DNA of 64,000 nucleotides from Bimuria novae-zelandiae CBS 107.79 (taxonomy: Eukaryota > Ascomycota > Dothideomycetes > Pleosporales > Didymosphaeriaceae): the NCBI GenBank assembly GCA_010015655.1, contig ML976657.1:1117654-1181653 (forward strand), written 5' to 3'. The position numbers were made by a program, and so were the translations under genes. Below, in pieces: positions 21,268 to 31,382 of the stretch. Numbering within the stretch: position 1 is the stretch's first letter; each line of letters begins with the position of its first letter. The notes below the pieces were generated by a model, which saw only the letters and a list, made by a program, of their open reading frames with translations, did not search any database and was not told where the DNA came from.

Positions 21268-23363
21268 ACGTACTCCACAAGCAAGTGACCGGCACAAGCG
21301 AGTTATCAGAAATGCTAAGACCTTATTAAAATACACTATCACCTATAGTATAGCGCGATGTCTTAACTACCTAACTAGCTACTAAAATTAAAAGAAGCCT
21401 AATTATTGTGACAATCGTGGGACTTGCTGTGATCTGGGCATCGTCACAAGGGCGATGGATGGCAGCTGCTACACTGAGATGGCAGCTGCTACACTGAGAA
21501 GGCAGTTACTAGATAGCGGCAGACTATATGCCGCCTACTCGGCCCTCTCGATCCCTTTCTCTTCTTTAGCTTTGAGTCTTTGTACATAGCGCCAATCTAT
21601 CAGCCGCAAGGCTATATCTTGCTAGCTATTATAATTATAGCTTACGCTTTAAGCTATTAAACGAAACGTACTACTTTTAGTTTTACGTGCTATAGTAGTC
21701 TATAGCGTTATAAAAGTATACTTATATAAAAACGCGCTAAAGTAACCTTTTAACCTAATTATACGCCTAACTCTATAAATCTCTTTTCAATAGAGTATTA
21801 AGTAATTATTTAGTATATACTTAACCTAAACGCGTAAGGATTTCCGTCCTAGCTTATTATTATAAAAAATATAGTTAACTCTTTATTATCTAAGTAGCGC
21901 CGTAAGCCTATTAGCTAAAACTAAGCTATAAACTTTATAAAGTGCTAGCTAGAGCTGTAAGTTAAGTTTAATTAAAAGTATAACTATAATAGAGCCTTCT
22001 ATAAGAATCTAAAGGTTATATAAGGCTAGTTCTAGCTTATAAAGAATACTAAAGCTAAGTATAGTATCCTAGATAAATATACATATAACTTTAATAAGCC
22101 TAGCTTTATAATAGGTATAATATTAATAGAAGTAGTTATTATAGGTTTAAGCGTTAAGATAGGCTAAAAAGCGTATAGTAAAATAATTAGAAGAAAACTA
22201 TAGTTATCTAGGGCGTTAATGCGATAGGCTAGGCAATTTTACCCTTTACTATTTTTAGGGTAAGCACTACCTCTCTGTCTAGTACTAGGAGAAGGCTCTA
22301 CCTTATAACTAGATTTTTATAGTCTCTAAGAATAGCTAAATAATAAATAAGCTTAGCCTATAGTAGCTAAAGCACTTTAACGTGTATATAAAAAAATATA
22401 CTATTAGTAGCTATTAGCTACTTATTATTAATAGCTATAAAGGCTCTAACTCGCCTAAGTTTTAGTAATACTATAAAGATAATAAGATTATTACTCTTTA
22501 TATGCCTTTATATTCGTCGTATCTTCTATAGCTACTAAATATAAGGTGTTTCTTGCTATTAAAGAAGGCGTATAGGCGCTAAGCTAAGAATTTAATACGT
22601 ATCTATATTACGTATATTACTAAAATTAAGGTTTTACCTTACTTTATTACAACTTTTAAGGCTATAATTACTTAAAGTAATATTTAAGAAAACTTTTAAG
22701 ATGCTAATCTTATTCTCCTTAATCTAGAAGTAATAATATTAAAGCTTAATATTTATCTATATATATTTTTACTTTATACTCTACTCGATAGTGCGTAGTA
22801 GTTATAAACGCCTAGTAATACCTTAGAATTTAGGTTATAATTAACGTTAGTAGAGAAGAAAATTTAAAGGCACCGAAATAGTTTTCTAATAAGTATAGTT
22901 AAGGCCTTTAAAAAATAATAAAAAATATAGTAGTAGTAGCGCATAAGCTAGTATTAAGGTAAAAGTAAATTACTAAGCTTTAAGCCACTAATAAGGCTAC
23001 TACGCGATAAAAATTATATAAAAAAAGTAATTATAGTAAGAAAAAGTTCTTATAGCTACTAATAACTAATAACTAAATACTTTAAAGGACTTTCCGGCGC
23101 GTAATAATAAAAAGAAGGTAAAAGAAGGGTACGCGTTAATAAAGGCAAATTAACTTAACAGCTCTATAAATGCTATAATAAGGCTAGATATAATTTACGC
23201 ACGTATAAAAAAGAGTAGAAGTTATTTCTAAGTAGATTAGCGTACTATAATTTCTTATAACTATTTATGCGCATTCTGTACTATTATGTAGAGTGTAGAT
23301 TTTAATGAGGTCTTGGCATTTCTGGTTACTCGCTTGTGCAGTTGACTCGCCTATAGAGTACGT
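21268..23363 (+). mobile_element. Fot1/pogo-type DNA transposon, pogo-2, complete ends, RIP-inactivated
   Basis: The element starts ACGTACTCCACAAGC and ends with the inverted GAGTACGT, flanked by TA at 21,266-21,267 and 23,364-23,365, giving 2,096 bp. Inside each end are AAGCGAG-type motifs in inverted orientation (about 21,282-21,310 and 23,330-23,350). The plus strand encodes a decayed pogo transposase: FNK..FIIG-like (about 22,090-22,125), the KHFN..IKK block (about 22,372-22,400), RLLI.DG-like and PLYSSYLLQLLN-like blocks (22,420-22,560). Stops are everywhere. It lies inside the gag of Copia-C, so it inserted later. A 227-bp segment at 21,407-21,633 looks foreign to it. Confidence 0.85.
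21407..21633. mobile_element. Possible solo LTR or foreign insert in pogo-2
   Basis: This segment is clearly richer in G and C than its surroundings. It starts TGTGACAATCG, carries two and a half tandem 20-bp units (GGCAGCTGCTACACTGAGAT type, about 21,460-21,515), and may end TATA before a 5-bp repeat ATTAT that also precedes it (21,402-21,406 and 21,634-21,638). In AT-rich DNA a 5-bp match is weak evidence, so this is tentative. Confidence 0.35.
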
Positions 23364-23365
23364 TA

Positions 23366-23673
23366 TATACTTTAATTTAGCTAATTTTATTTTTAGTTTA
23401 CTTATATTTTTTAAGCTCTTTATAGTAAAAGCTTATATCTTAATTATACTGCGCTTAAGCTTTAGGCGTAGGCTCTATCGCTAGTAATCCGTCTTTATTA
23501 GTAATATAGACACAAGAAGGCTGCTGAGGCTTGCTCAGCGTCGACGGATGTGACAGATCTGGATTGATATATCCCCATATGTCTCCAGCCTCTGCAAGCT
23601 TTATGACAGTATAGATCCATAGTTCCCAGCTGTGTGAACCGTCAAGGATGATGGAAGAGCTGGCCTTTGACAT
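23366..23673 (-). pseudogene. Copia-C gag, 5' part
   Basis: The frame opens with ATG at 23,673 and runs 72 codons to 23,455 with a Copia gag N-terminus: ILDGS.SWELWIYTV, then DIWGYINPDL, the usual pattern in which a W..W region is followed by WxYI(D/N)P. It lies 80 bp inside the primer site, as expected. Beyond 23,455 stops appear, but the gag-like frame continues (FYYKELKKYK) to the pogo-2 boundary and resumes on the other side. This portion is the least RIP-damaged part of the element. Confidence 0.72.
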
Positions 23674-23752
23674 GGCGAGATCGCTCTATAGAGTAGACTC
23701 GATCGACGGATAGGTAGGTAGACAATGTATGTATATGAGTGCGGATTAGGCC

Positions 23753-23763
23753 GGGCTCATAAC
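23753..23763 (-). other. Primer-binding site of Copia-C, exact match to initiator tRNA-Met anticodon arm
   Basis: The minus strand reads GTTATGAGCCC directly next to the LTR, the exact complement of GGGCUCAUAAC, the conserved anticodon arm of eukaryotic initiator tRNA-Met. No TGG is present, so priming by an internally cut tRNA is implied. Confidence 0.65.
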
Positions 23764-23922
23764 TGTAAGCAGGTGGGTGGTATATGTAAAAGTAGTATAT
23801 TGTGTGTGTAATTGTCCGAGTTCTGATTGTGTGTACATCGAATGATCAGAGGTTCGTATATAGTAGGCGAGCTAACTCATGAGACTAGTGCCGTCATGTG
23901 ACATAGCTCTAGGCTGCTTACA
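23764..23922 (-). repeat. 5' LTR of Copia-C
   Basis: This 159-bp repeat starts TGTAAGCAG and ends CTGCTTACA, and matches the solo LTR at 2,918-3,066. It is followed on the inner side by the primer site and gag. The outer flank does not show an obvious matching 5-bp duplicate because the other end of the element is lost. Confidence 0.8.
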
Positions 23923-25049
23923 ACTATAGATAAATTATAATCTTTATAAGAAACCTAGTCGCTCTCTAGATAGTTTATGTCAGATACTATTTAGGCCTAG
24001 TTATATACAGGCCTAAGTGGGGCTAGCTAAGGATCTAGTCCCTTAGTTATTACTAGCCTATATTAGTATATATACTATTTATCTAGAATCTACTCTATCT
24101 TATAGAGTATTATCCTATACCTTTTGCTAGGTTGACGTAGTAGTAATAGTACGTTACAGTTTACCAGTCTAGGGGACAGTTAGGATAATATATTATCTAG
24201 AGAATCTATAGTATAATCTAGGACCTAGACATACTAGAAAATAAAGCGAAGAAAGTAGTAAAGAGAGCTACGTAGGGTGGGTAATACGCCGTCTATACGT
24301 TAACTTTAAGCTAAAATAATTATTATTAATATAGTAATAGTAAAAGCATAGTTAGAAAGAACGCTCTTAGATATTATAGGAGTATATAGTAAGCGAATAA
24401 ACATAGCGCTACGAGGATAATACACCTATAAGTTATATAATAATTTTAGTAGGCAAGAAGCGACCGTGCTAGTATAGCTACGTATAGAAATAATATAGCT
24501 AACCCAATATTTTTATTAAATTATAGTAGTAGACTCCAGGATTTACGCGTGTAGGTATATAAAAATACTAAAATACTTTTTATTTTAATACGTAAAATAA
24601 GACCCGTATAGGAAATAAATACTTAAATAATTAGAATTTTAAAGAGTTAGCCTCTTATACTACTTTAAAGGGAGGGTAAAGTCGGACTTAGTAAACAAAT
24701 AGATACTAAGTATAAAGGCAGTAAAAGTAATAATTTAATATATAATAATAATAAAACGTCTAAACATAGTAAGTAGAATACAGGAGGAAAAGACTACCCT
24801 TTTTATTTAATAAGTTCTACTTTACTTACTAAAAATGGGATACTAAATACTTAAGGAAATAGCTTTAAACAACTTACTACTATTTACTTAAAAAAGCCTC
24901 TAAATATAAAGAGTTAAAAAAATAAGTATAAAATAGTTATTTATAGGGGCTAAAAGGAGTTAGGTTACTACTATAAGCTCTAGTATGTAGTTAGCGTAAA
25001 AAGGCCCTTTAGGCGAGTGAGCCGGGCGTAATAAATCAATCAATCAATC
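23923..25049. mobile_element. Unidentified RIP-degraded repeat ending in (AATC)4
   Basis: This TA-rich block has no readable protein. It ends with GCCGGGCGTAATAAATC and four AATC units (25,034-25,049), the same kind of tail as at 11,706-11,725, which suggests a plus-oriented LINE relic for at least the right part. I cannot confirm reverse transcriptase motifs. Confidence 0.4.
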
Positions 25050-25928
25050 GATACCGGTCATCACTGTAATGCAAGGTTCGAATGGCACGAAAGTATTCAA
25101 ATGTTGACTTTACCTAGCTAGGGCTGTCATCCGACAGGAGCGCTCTCTTTGTATAGGTTCTTTCAGCAATTGCCCGCCGCGAAGGGAAAGGATCTGCGCG
25201 CGTCAATGACACACTCCATGGACTTCGAGTGCATGCCTTTTGAGATGCATAAGTTTTCGAGCCTGATGGAACGGTCAGGATAACGGCATTCAAACTCCTT
25301 CTGATACCTAGGCGTCTTGCGAGTTCGAGGTGATGCTTCGGTCGATGAGAGACCGCTTTCGCGGTGGCGACGGTGGAGGTGGTCAGCAGCGTTCTGCATC
25401 GTCCGCATCGGTTCACAGGCTCACGGAACTTCGATGTTGGTGGTTAGGGAGGAGAGGGTGTGGTGCAACAGAGAATGGAGATGTTCTAATCGAAAGAGCA
25501 TCCTGAAGCTCAAATGTAAGAGGTGTTGACTGATATCCTAGCATTACTTGCACCGACTTGCAGTAAAACAACCTGATAGGAAAGCTATAACCTCGTTAAA
25601 CTCAACAAGGGTTACAAAGGTCGTTTGATTTAGGGTTTGGTCGCCGTCTGCTAAGTACTGCCCGCTCTCACGCTTTCCGTGCACTTCAGTGAACGGATAT
25701 GCGGGACCGAACATGCTTGTATGTCGACAAGTGAAACTAGACGCCTCAAAAATTCTTTAAGTACCCGGAAAGGATCCATAAAATATCCGAAGAGGCACAG
25801 TGACACAAACGACCTGGAACCCATGGAAGGCGAACGCGAGCTGACCATGTCTATTTTAACTTGCCCTATAAAGCTGTTCTCGCGTCAGCTTCCCGTATTG
25901 AATTATTTTACTCTTATTGAACTCATAA
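25050..25928. other. Unique sequence, no gene supported
   Basis: Composition returns to normal here. Short frames on both strands overlap without any family resemblance (for example minus 25,114-25,416 and plus 25,679-25,948). The right part is presumably the former upstream region of the oxidoreductase pseudogene. Confidence 0.4.
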
Positions 25929-26580
25929 ATGGCGTCTCCAAGTCATAATGTCACTGATGTTCTTATTATCGGCAGTGGTCCTGCAGGCCACGCCGCAGCC
26001 GTCAGCATCGCACAGAATATACATTCAATTGTAGTATTTGACTCTCAAGAGTACCGCAACGAGCGAGCAACACACATGCACATGGTACCTACACTTGATG
26101 GCAAGCATCCGCAGGAGTTCCGCGAAGCCGCAAAAGAGAACACGACGAACCATTACGACTTCATCTCGTTCATTGATACGAGGATCGCTAAGGCGGAAAA
26201 GGAAGGAAAGCTTTTCATTGTCCGCGATGCGCAGGGTAAGCAGCGGACAGGTCGCTTGTTGACTCTCGCTACAGGTAGCTAAGATGTGATGCTGGATATT
26301 CCAGGCTTTGCCGAGTGCTGGGCTCGCAGCATGTAAGGATATGCCACATTTGAGATAGTTATGTTGCTAAAATGTGACGTATAGCTTCCACTGTCTCTTC
26401 TGCTTTGGCTATGAGCAGCGCGGGAGCGCCTCATCGGGGATTTTGACCGCCGACACAAGTCTTCCACCTCCACTCTACATACACGTCGCTCGCAACGCGC
26501 TGCAGCTCTCAGAGTCGGTTACAACGCTTCCAATCGAACGTATTACTTTTGGTACTTTTCAACTCAGTACGATCACGTGA
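25929..26580 (+). pseudogene. Thioredoxin-reductase-like FAD oxidoreductase, truncated pseudogene
   Basis: From ATG 25,929 the protein opens with VLIIGSGPAGHAAA, the FAD-binding GxGxxG Rossmann motif of the pyridine nucleotide-disulphide oxidoreductase family, subgroup of fungal thioredoxin-reductase-like proteins. The frame continues to TGS and meets a TAA at 26,280-26,282. After it the same frame goes on with DVMLDIPGFAECWARS. A 52-bp intron at 26,333-26,384 (GTAAGG..TAG, branch-like GCTAA) joins it to FHCLFCFGYE, which carries the redox-type C-x2-C motif. The frame stops at 26,580 where RIP-type repeat DNA begins, so the NADPH-binding half and the second FAD segment are missing. About 200 of some 320 residues remain. 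The single internal stop and the lost 3' half make it non-functional. Relatives act in general redox metabolism or in disulphide metabolite clusters; no such cluster is seen here. Confidence 0.8.
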
Positions 26581-27198
26581 TCAGTACAAACGTACTATAG
26601 TCCTTTTAATTTGTTTTACCAAGCTAGGTACAGGTACGTTTAGTAGTACGTCTTAAAAGCTTATATTTCAGGTAGGATCTACCTATTAGCTTAGATATAA
26701 ATAAAAGAGCCTTATAGCGCTATTAGCACTATACTAGTCCTTAAATAGAGCAAGATTATAAAGAGAAATTACTTAATACCCTTAAAGTAGCATATCTTAC
26801 TAAAACTTATATTTTTTAATTTATTATCCTTATCTCTTCTTAATATTATTATTATTATATAAAAGTTCCTTAATAGACGCGTTCTTATAGAGAGTAACTA
26901 ATTTTAGAGCTTTTATTAATCTAAGAGCTCTTATTAATCCTAAAGCTCTTACTAAAGCCTTAATAATAAAATTATTTATTATACTTGTTCTTGTTACCTA
27001 AAGAAGTTATAATTCTTATTATCTAAGTTATCCTCCTATAGGAGCTTTTTAGCTATAGTTTTTAACTCTTAGTTAAAGGAGCACCTTAGTAACCCCTTTT
27101 TTAATTAAAAAGTTATTTTTCTAATTAAGTAGGATAATATTTAGCTAGTAAGGAAGAAGCTAGGGCTAAAGGCTATAAGATATCGCGTTAAGCACGTT
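26581..27198. other. RIP-type AT-rich block, unidentified repeat
   Basis: This TA-saturated DNA begins abruptly after the oxidoreductase remnant. Around 26,905-26,965 an 18-20-bp motif (AGAGCTYTTATTAATCY) repeats three times. It may be the upstream part of the hAT fragment that follows. Confidence 0.5.
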
Positions 27199-27600
27199 TT
27201 ACAGATCTAGGGTAATAGGAAGCTGTCGGCAGTGTAGGACTATAGAGCCAACCTGCTGTACGCTGGGGAGGATGGAAAAGTGAAGCTCTGGCTCTGCAAA
27301 CTGTGCCATAGCAGAGGCAATCGCCTCGCTGCCAAGATAGTATCTGGGTATTACTATATTAGTCGATATCTTATAAAGGAGCACTGGATAGATGTTAGTA
27401 GCGATAGAAGTCTCTTACCTAATTCTCCGCACGCTCTATCGGATCTTTAGGCAGCTACTGCTATAGTAGCAGGCTCTAGTTAAGGCGTCTCTTATAGTCC
27501 CTAGCAGGACAAGTTACTGTAGAGAGCGTTAGTAGACTAGGTTATACTTTATAATATATTACTTATAATAGTATCCTTAGCTAAGCTTAGAGGCCTCAAC
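27199..27600 (+). pseudogene. hAT transposase fragment with BED-type zinc finger
   Basis: The plus strand at about 27,285-27,400 reads WLCKLCHSRGNRLAAKIVSG followed by ISRYLIKEHWID. A C-x2-C pair followed by two histidines in this spacing fits the BED zinc finger at the N-terminus of fungal hAT transposases. The short GC-normal part (27,200-27,340) carries the finger, while DNA downstream is TA-rich with stops. The catalytic and dimerisation domains are absent. Confidence 0.5.
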
Positions 27601-28017
27601 ACCAACACCTCGTCGATTCGTCAATTACCACTACAAGGGGGCCTACGCACACATACGATGACTGCCTGGAGAACGGATCTTATGCTGATGTTCGATACGG
27701 TCCGCCTGCAATGATTAGTACTGCTATACAGGTATTTGAGCATCCCTTCAATTCTAGACATCGAGAGAACACATATACAGTCGCTAAACTACTTCCAAAA
27801 AAGTTGGAGGGGCTGCCCAGTGGAGCGATCATATTCGCAGTGCTTCAAGTTCAAGCCAATAGCACCTGCGCATCTCAAGCTAAGCCTCGAAGGATTCACG
27901 GCCCCCAACCAGGCATCAACATTATGCAAAACCTCATTCCCGTGAACAGCGCGATACCTTCCAATCGAGCCAGGCTTCCAGGAACGTAAAATCTTCACAC
28001 AGTTCGCGCACACTCGT
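27601..28017. promoter_or_regulatory. Upstream region of the membrane-protein gene
   Basis: This is about 0.4 kb of normal-composition DNA between the repeat block and the first ATG of the next gene. Short frames here show no family resemblance. It must contain the promoter of the gene at 28,018, but no definite element is visible. Confidence 0.4.
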
Positions 28018-29071
28018 ATGTATATGTACTTCCCGTTCTTTCGCATCGTATTCCTCACCCTCCTCTTCCACGCTCTCCACGACATGGCGCGAGCAGTCCA
28101 CAGATGCATCCCCTACTCATCACACCCGCTCTATACCCTACGCCGCGGTACCCTCATCAACGCCGGCATCGGCGCATTCCTCAACATCATAGTCCTCTTC
28201 AGTCTTACAGGTAACTACTACAATACTGAGAGACTGCATGTATTCATTATCTCTGCTGTACTGCTCAGTGTGTCTATTTTCTTTGTGTGGTACGACCTCG
28301 TCACACACGGCGCACGTGAAGCTGTGGTCTTATCTTCTCGATTGAACGCGTCCGGGACTGATGTCGTGGTGCCAGCGCCGTCCAGGGGAGACACCTGGCC
28401 GGCGAAGGCGTTGTTGGTATGGGATATTATTCTCGCAGTCTTGTTCCAGTGGATTTTCTGGGGAGCATTGTTTGCTATTGCGGGCGCCATCGGCAGTGGG
28501 TACGACCGCTCGGAAACTCTGGAAGCGTGTAAGTGGCAGTTCGGCTTCTCGCAACAGATGGCTAACTAACTGGATGCGGACAGACGCAAATTTAACAAAC
28601 CTCTTCGCCAGCATCCTGCACGCCATTGCCTTCTGGAAAGAACTACTCGCTCGCAAGCACACGCAATGGCAGCGTGATCTCAACAGGCCGCCCTGCGAGA
28701 ACTGCGGACACCAGACTGAACCCTTGGTTCATCATGCACCAATTGATGAGGAGGCTGGTCCCTCGCATCAACCCATTCTTTCCAACTTCGGCAGAGTGAG
28801 AAATATGATGCTCCCGAAGTGGGCTCAAACATCAAAGGATGATCAAGATAAGGATGTGGATCAGCAGGAGATTGATAATGGTGCTGTAGGCGACAGTGTA
28901 GCCGAGCCGCTGCTTGCAACTCCAGAGGAGAGTACTGCGGATGCGGGAGGTCCGTCATCGTCGAAGGAGTATGGAACAATGGCGCAGAGTGTGGAGAGTG
29001 TTGATAGCGTACCAGAAACGATTGTCAAGAAGAAGGATAAGGGGAAGAAGAGACTTGTGGATGTGGAGTGA
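28018..29071 (+). CDS. Fungal four-helix membrane protein with charged C-terminal tail, function unknown
   Basis: Two exons, 28,018-28,528 and 28,584-29,071, are joined by a 55-bp intron (GTAAGT..GCTAAC..CAG), giving 332 residues. The first exon encodes hydrophobic segments: one at the N-terminus (FPFFRIVFLTLLFHALH), LINAGIGAFLNIIVLF, VFIISAVLLSVSIFFVW, and the last from LVWDIILAVLFQWIFWG to the intron. This layout is MARVEL-like, but I see no diagnostic motif. The second exon encodes FASILHAIAFWKELLARKH, a cysteine pair in CENCGHQTEP, then a long acidic, serine-rich hydrophilic tail ending in a lysine cluster (KKKDKGKKR). The intron is needed because the first frame stops within it. It converges with the patatin-like gene 196 bp downstream. 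It is the first intact gene after the repeat zone. Confidence 0.8.
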
Positions 29072-29267
29072 GGAACATTTGCATGCGTCAATGCTCCGAA
29101 GAAGTTGAGTTGAATTAATATATTTATAGGCAAACTTACGCCAAAAAAAAGTCCTACATACTCTACACAGTGCCCCATAGGCTACACCTGCGAAATAACC
29201 AAATGAGGGGCTCCTGATACGACTTCGTAGCGGGTAAACTTTCGTCCCACACTTCTGCACAACCATT

Positions 29268-31382
29268 CTACCTATACGACAACGTCCTCGTCAGCAAATC
29301 CCCCGGTTTCCCAAACACCGGCTCCAGTCTCACACCGCCAAACGTCCATCCATCAACCACGACGCCCTCCTCAAACTTCTTGCTCACAACAAATCCCAAC
29401 GCCCCATCCAGCCCCACGTTCACATCAATATCTCCCTCAATCTCCATCCACAGCTTCCCAATATTCTCCTCATACCTCTTCTTCCCAACCCTTACTCTAA
29501 CCGCGTCCGGATGAAGCAGCACAGGCACAACATCAGGCGTGATATTCGCATCGACATACCGCTGCGCAAACGTCGTCGCGTCGAACGGCTTGCCCACCGA
29601 GAACACGAGGTCGTGCGGCGGCGTGTGTTCGCTTTTCTGAAACGACACGATGAACTGGACGCGATACCGGCCCTGCGGGATGCCGATCTTGATGGTACGC
29701 AGACAGATATTCTCCTCACCCATGCACTGATACACAGCGGCTTCTTCTCTGCGTCCGTCATGGTCGAGGTCCTCTGCGACCGGGAAGATCCGCTTGAGGC
29801 GGCCACCGCTGACGGCGACGCCGCCTTCACCCGAGGGCGACGTTTCGCGCAGGTGACTGATGCGGGATTGCTGCTCCAGCGTCGAGACGACGCCGAGAGG
29901 GAGCCCGGTTTTGAAGTCGACTTGCACGAGCTGGAAGGACTGGTCGATGAGGCCGCGGCCGTCCATGCCGACGCGGAAGTGCGTGGCGGGGATTTCGAAT
30001 TTGGGCGGGAGAGCGGAAAGTTTAGCCATGAGCTCGCCGAGCTGGCGTGCGGTGCGGAGTTGCTTTGCGTCGCGCATGTATTGCTCTGTGAGGGCGGCCA
30101 TTTCGTCTTCCTTCATCCACTGCTCGAGGCTGACTTTGGCGAGGCCGCGGTCTACGTCGAAACGGTAGTATCGCGTGGAGGTGTTGTAGTACATTCGCTT
30201 CATCTCGTTGTCGACTCGTTGGGTACTCGTTGCCATGCCTGCGAGGGCTGAAACCAATGCGATATCCGTGCCTAGTCCGAATGGGAGCCATGATGTGACG
30301 TTACCGACACTGGGAATGGACTGGAGCCCCGTTCCAACGGAGACTATGACACCGATTGGGCGTCCCTCCCAGAGAGCTTTGGCTGCATAATCGACTTCCG
30401 CACAAGGATTGTTAAAACCAACGCCGCCGTCGAGATATGTGACTTTTGGTGTACCGAACTGCATTTCTTCGAAGAAGGTCGGTGCAGCAGAAGTCGCCCG
30501 GAGGGCTTCCCATATACGTGTCGTCCGATCATTCGGGTCGTACGTCGACAGTATTCTCGGCAACCCAAGCGCTTGCTTCAGCGATGTGAGAACGAAGCCC
30601 CTGCAGCCCTTTGCCCCTTTCTTCCTGTGCACGCTCAGCCGCGGCTTGAGTTTCCAGGTATCGCTTCTGCAAGGCGTGGACTTGGCGTAAGGATCGGCCC
30701 TTCCCGCTTCGGAAAGTAGTGGTTGCCGTTCATCAGCGATATTGCTTGGTGGCGATGGAGCCCTGGGTATGATACCAGGAGCGCTCTTCAGTGTTTGAGT
30801 AGGGCTTTCTGTGACTATATCTGGAACTGTATCTGACCAGATACTATCCCGAGGGCGATCGCTTTCAGGCAACTCCTCAAAGAGCGAGTCGTCCCACAAC
30901 AGTTCGTCCTGATTGTAGCCTAAGTCAACTAGAGCCTGCTTGATTGCGTTCTCAAGGACAGCTCCAGAGAAGCGATTGGCTCCTGTTGGTATCTTGGTCC
31001 CAAAGACCGTGATGGATCGATCGTGTTTAAAGATCTGCTCAGCCAATTTCGTGTATATACCAAGACATTCTTTGCAATCAAGGCGAAGACGTGAAAGCAA
31101 TATAGCAATAATGCCGCCAGTGCTTGTGCCACCGATTCTGTCTCGCATTAGCATCAATATACATTTGAAGAGAGACCCGACTTACAAATCAAAATAGTCA
31201 CATGGCCTTAGCGGGGTGGTATTATTGACAGGACGTCTTCCTAATCTCTTTTCTTCTTGCGCAATGCTCTCCATCAAATCATCGAGGACCATTAACGAAG
31301 ATAACCCTCTTACACCGCCGCCATCAAGGGACAAGAGCCGTAACGGCGCGTGAGGATTTGTCTCCACACTCGAGAGCTCCAT
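29268..31382 (-). CDS. Patatin-like phospholipase
   Basis: Exon 1 is 31,186-31,382 and exon 2 is 29,268-31,137, with a 48-bp intron (31,138-31,185), giving 688 residues. Family members are serine acyl hydrolases acting on phospholipids or acylglycerols. The oxyanion-hole motif DGGGVRG is at residues 20-26, the nucleophile elbow GTSTG at 69-73 with Ser71, and the second dyad residue in DGG with Asp302, so the Ser-Asp dyad is complete. The splice falls exactly at the lipase motif (..YFDL / IGGTSTGG), which confirms the intron. A low-complexity insertion (about residues 155-225) separates the two halves of the patatin domain, and the last 250 residues form a C-terminal extension without a domain I recognise. 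No signal peptide is seen, so it is probably intracellular. A sequence read antisense over it (29,511-30,251) is a shadow. Confidence 0.9.

Larger units (their letters stand above)
17612..23922 (-). mobile_element. Copia-type LTR retrotransposon relic (Copia-C), split by pogo-2 and truncated at its 3' end
   Basis: In minus orientation the order is: LTR 23,764-23,922, primer site 23,753-23,763, gag start 23,673, gag continuing to 23,366, interruption by pogo-2, gag resuming below 21,266, a zinc-knuckle-like block near 20,650-20,700, a protease block (DPG..I.I.NN..RF..KAPAL) near 20,330-20,430, and an RT block at about 17,630-17,850 reading LYIDNNIVLCLPAHKAALHEL. Joining the two gag flanks of pogo-2 gives a continuous gag-like frame, which supports one element with a later insertion. 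The 3' LTR and RNase H are missing at the left, where pogo-1 sequence begins. Heavy RIP except at the extreme 5' end. Confidence 0.78.

Noticed and set aside
25060..25095. GGTTCGAATGG resembling a tRNA B box
   Set aside because: No A box at the right distance and no cloverleaf can be drawn around it.
29511..30251. 246-codon plus-strand open frame
   Set aside because: Antisense shadow of the patatin-like phospholipase; no family resemblance.
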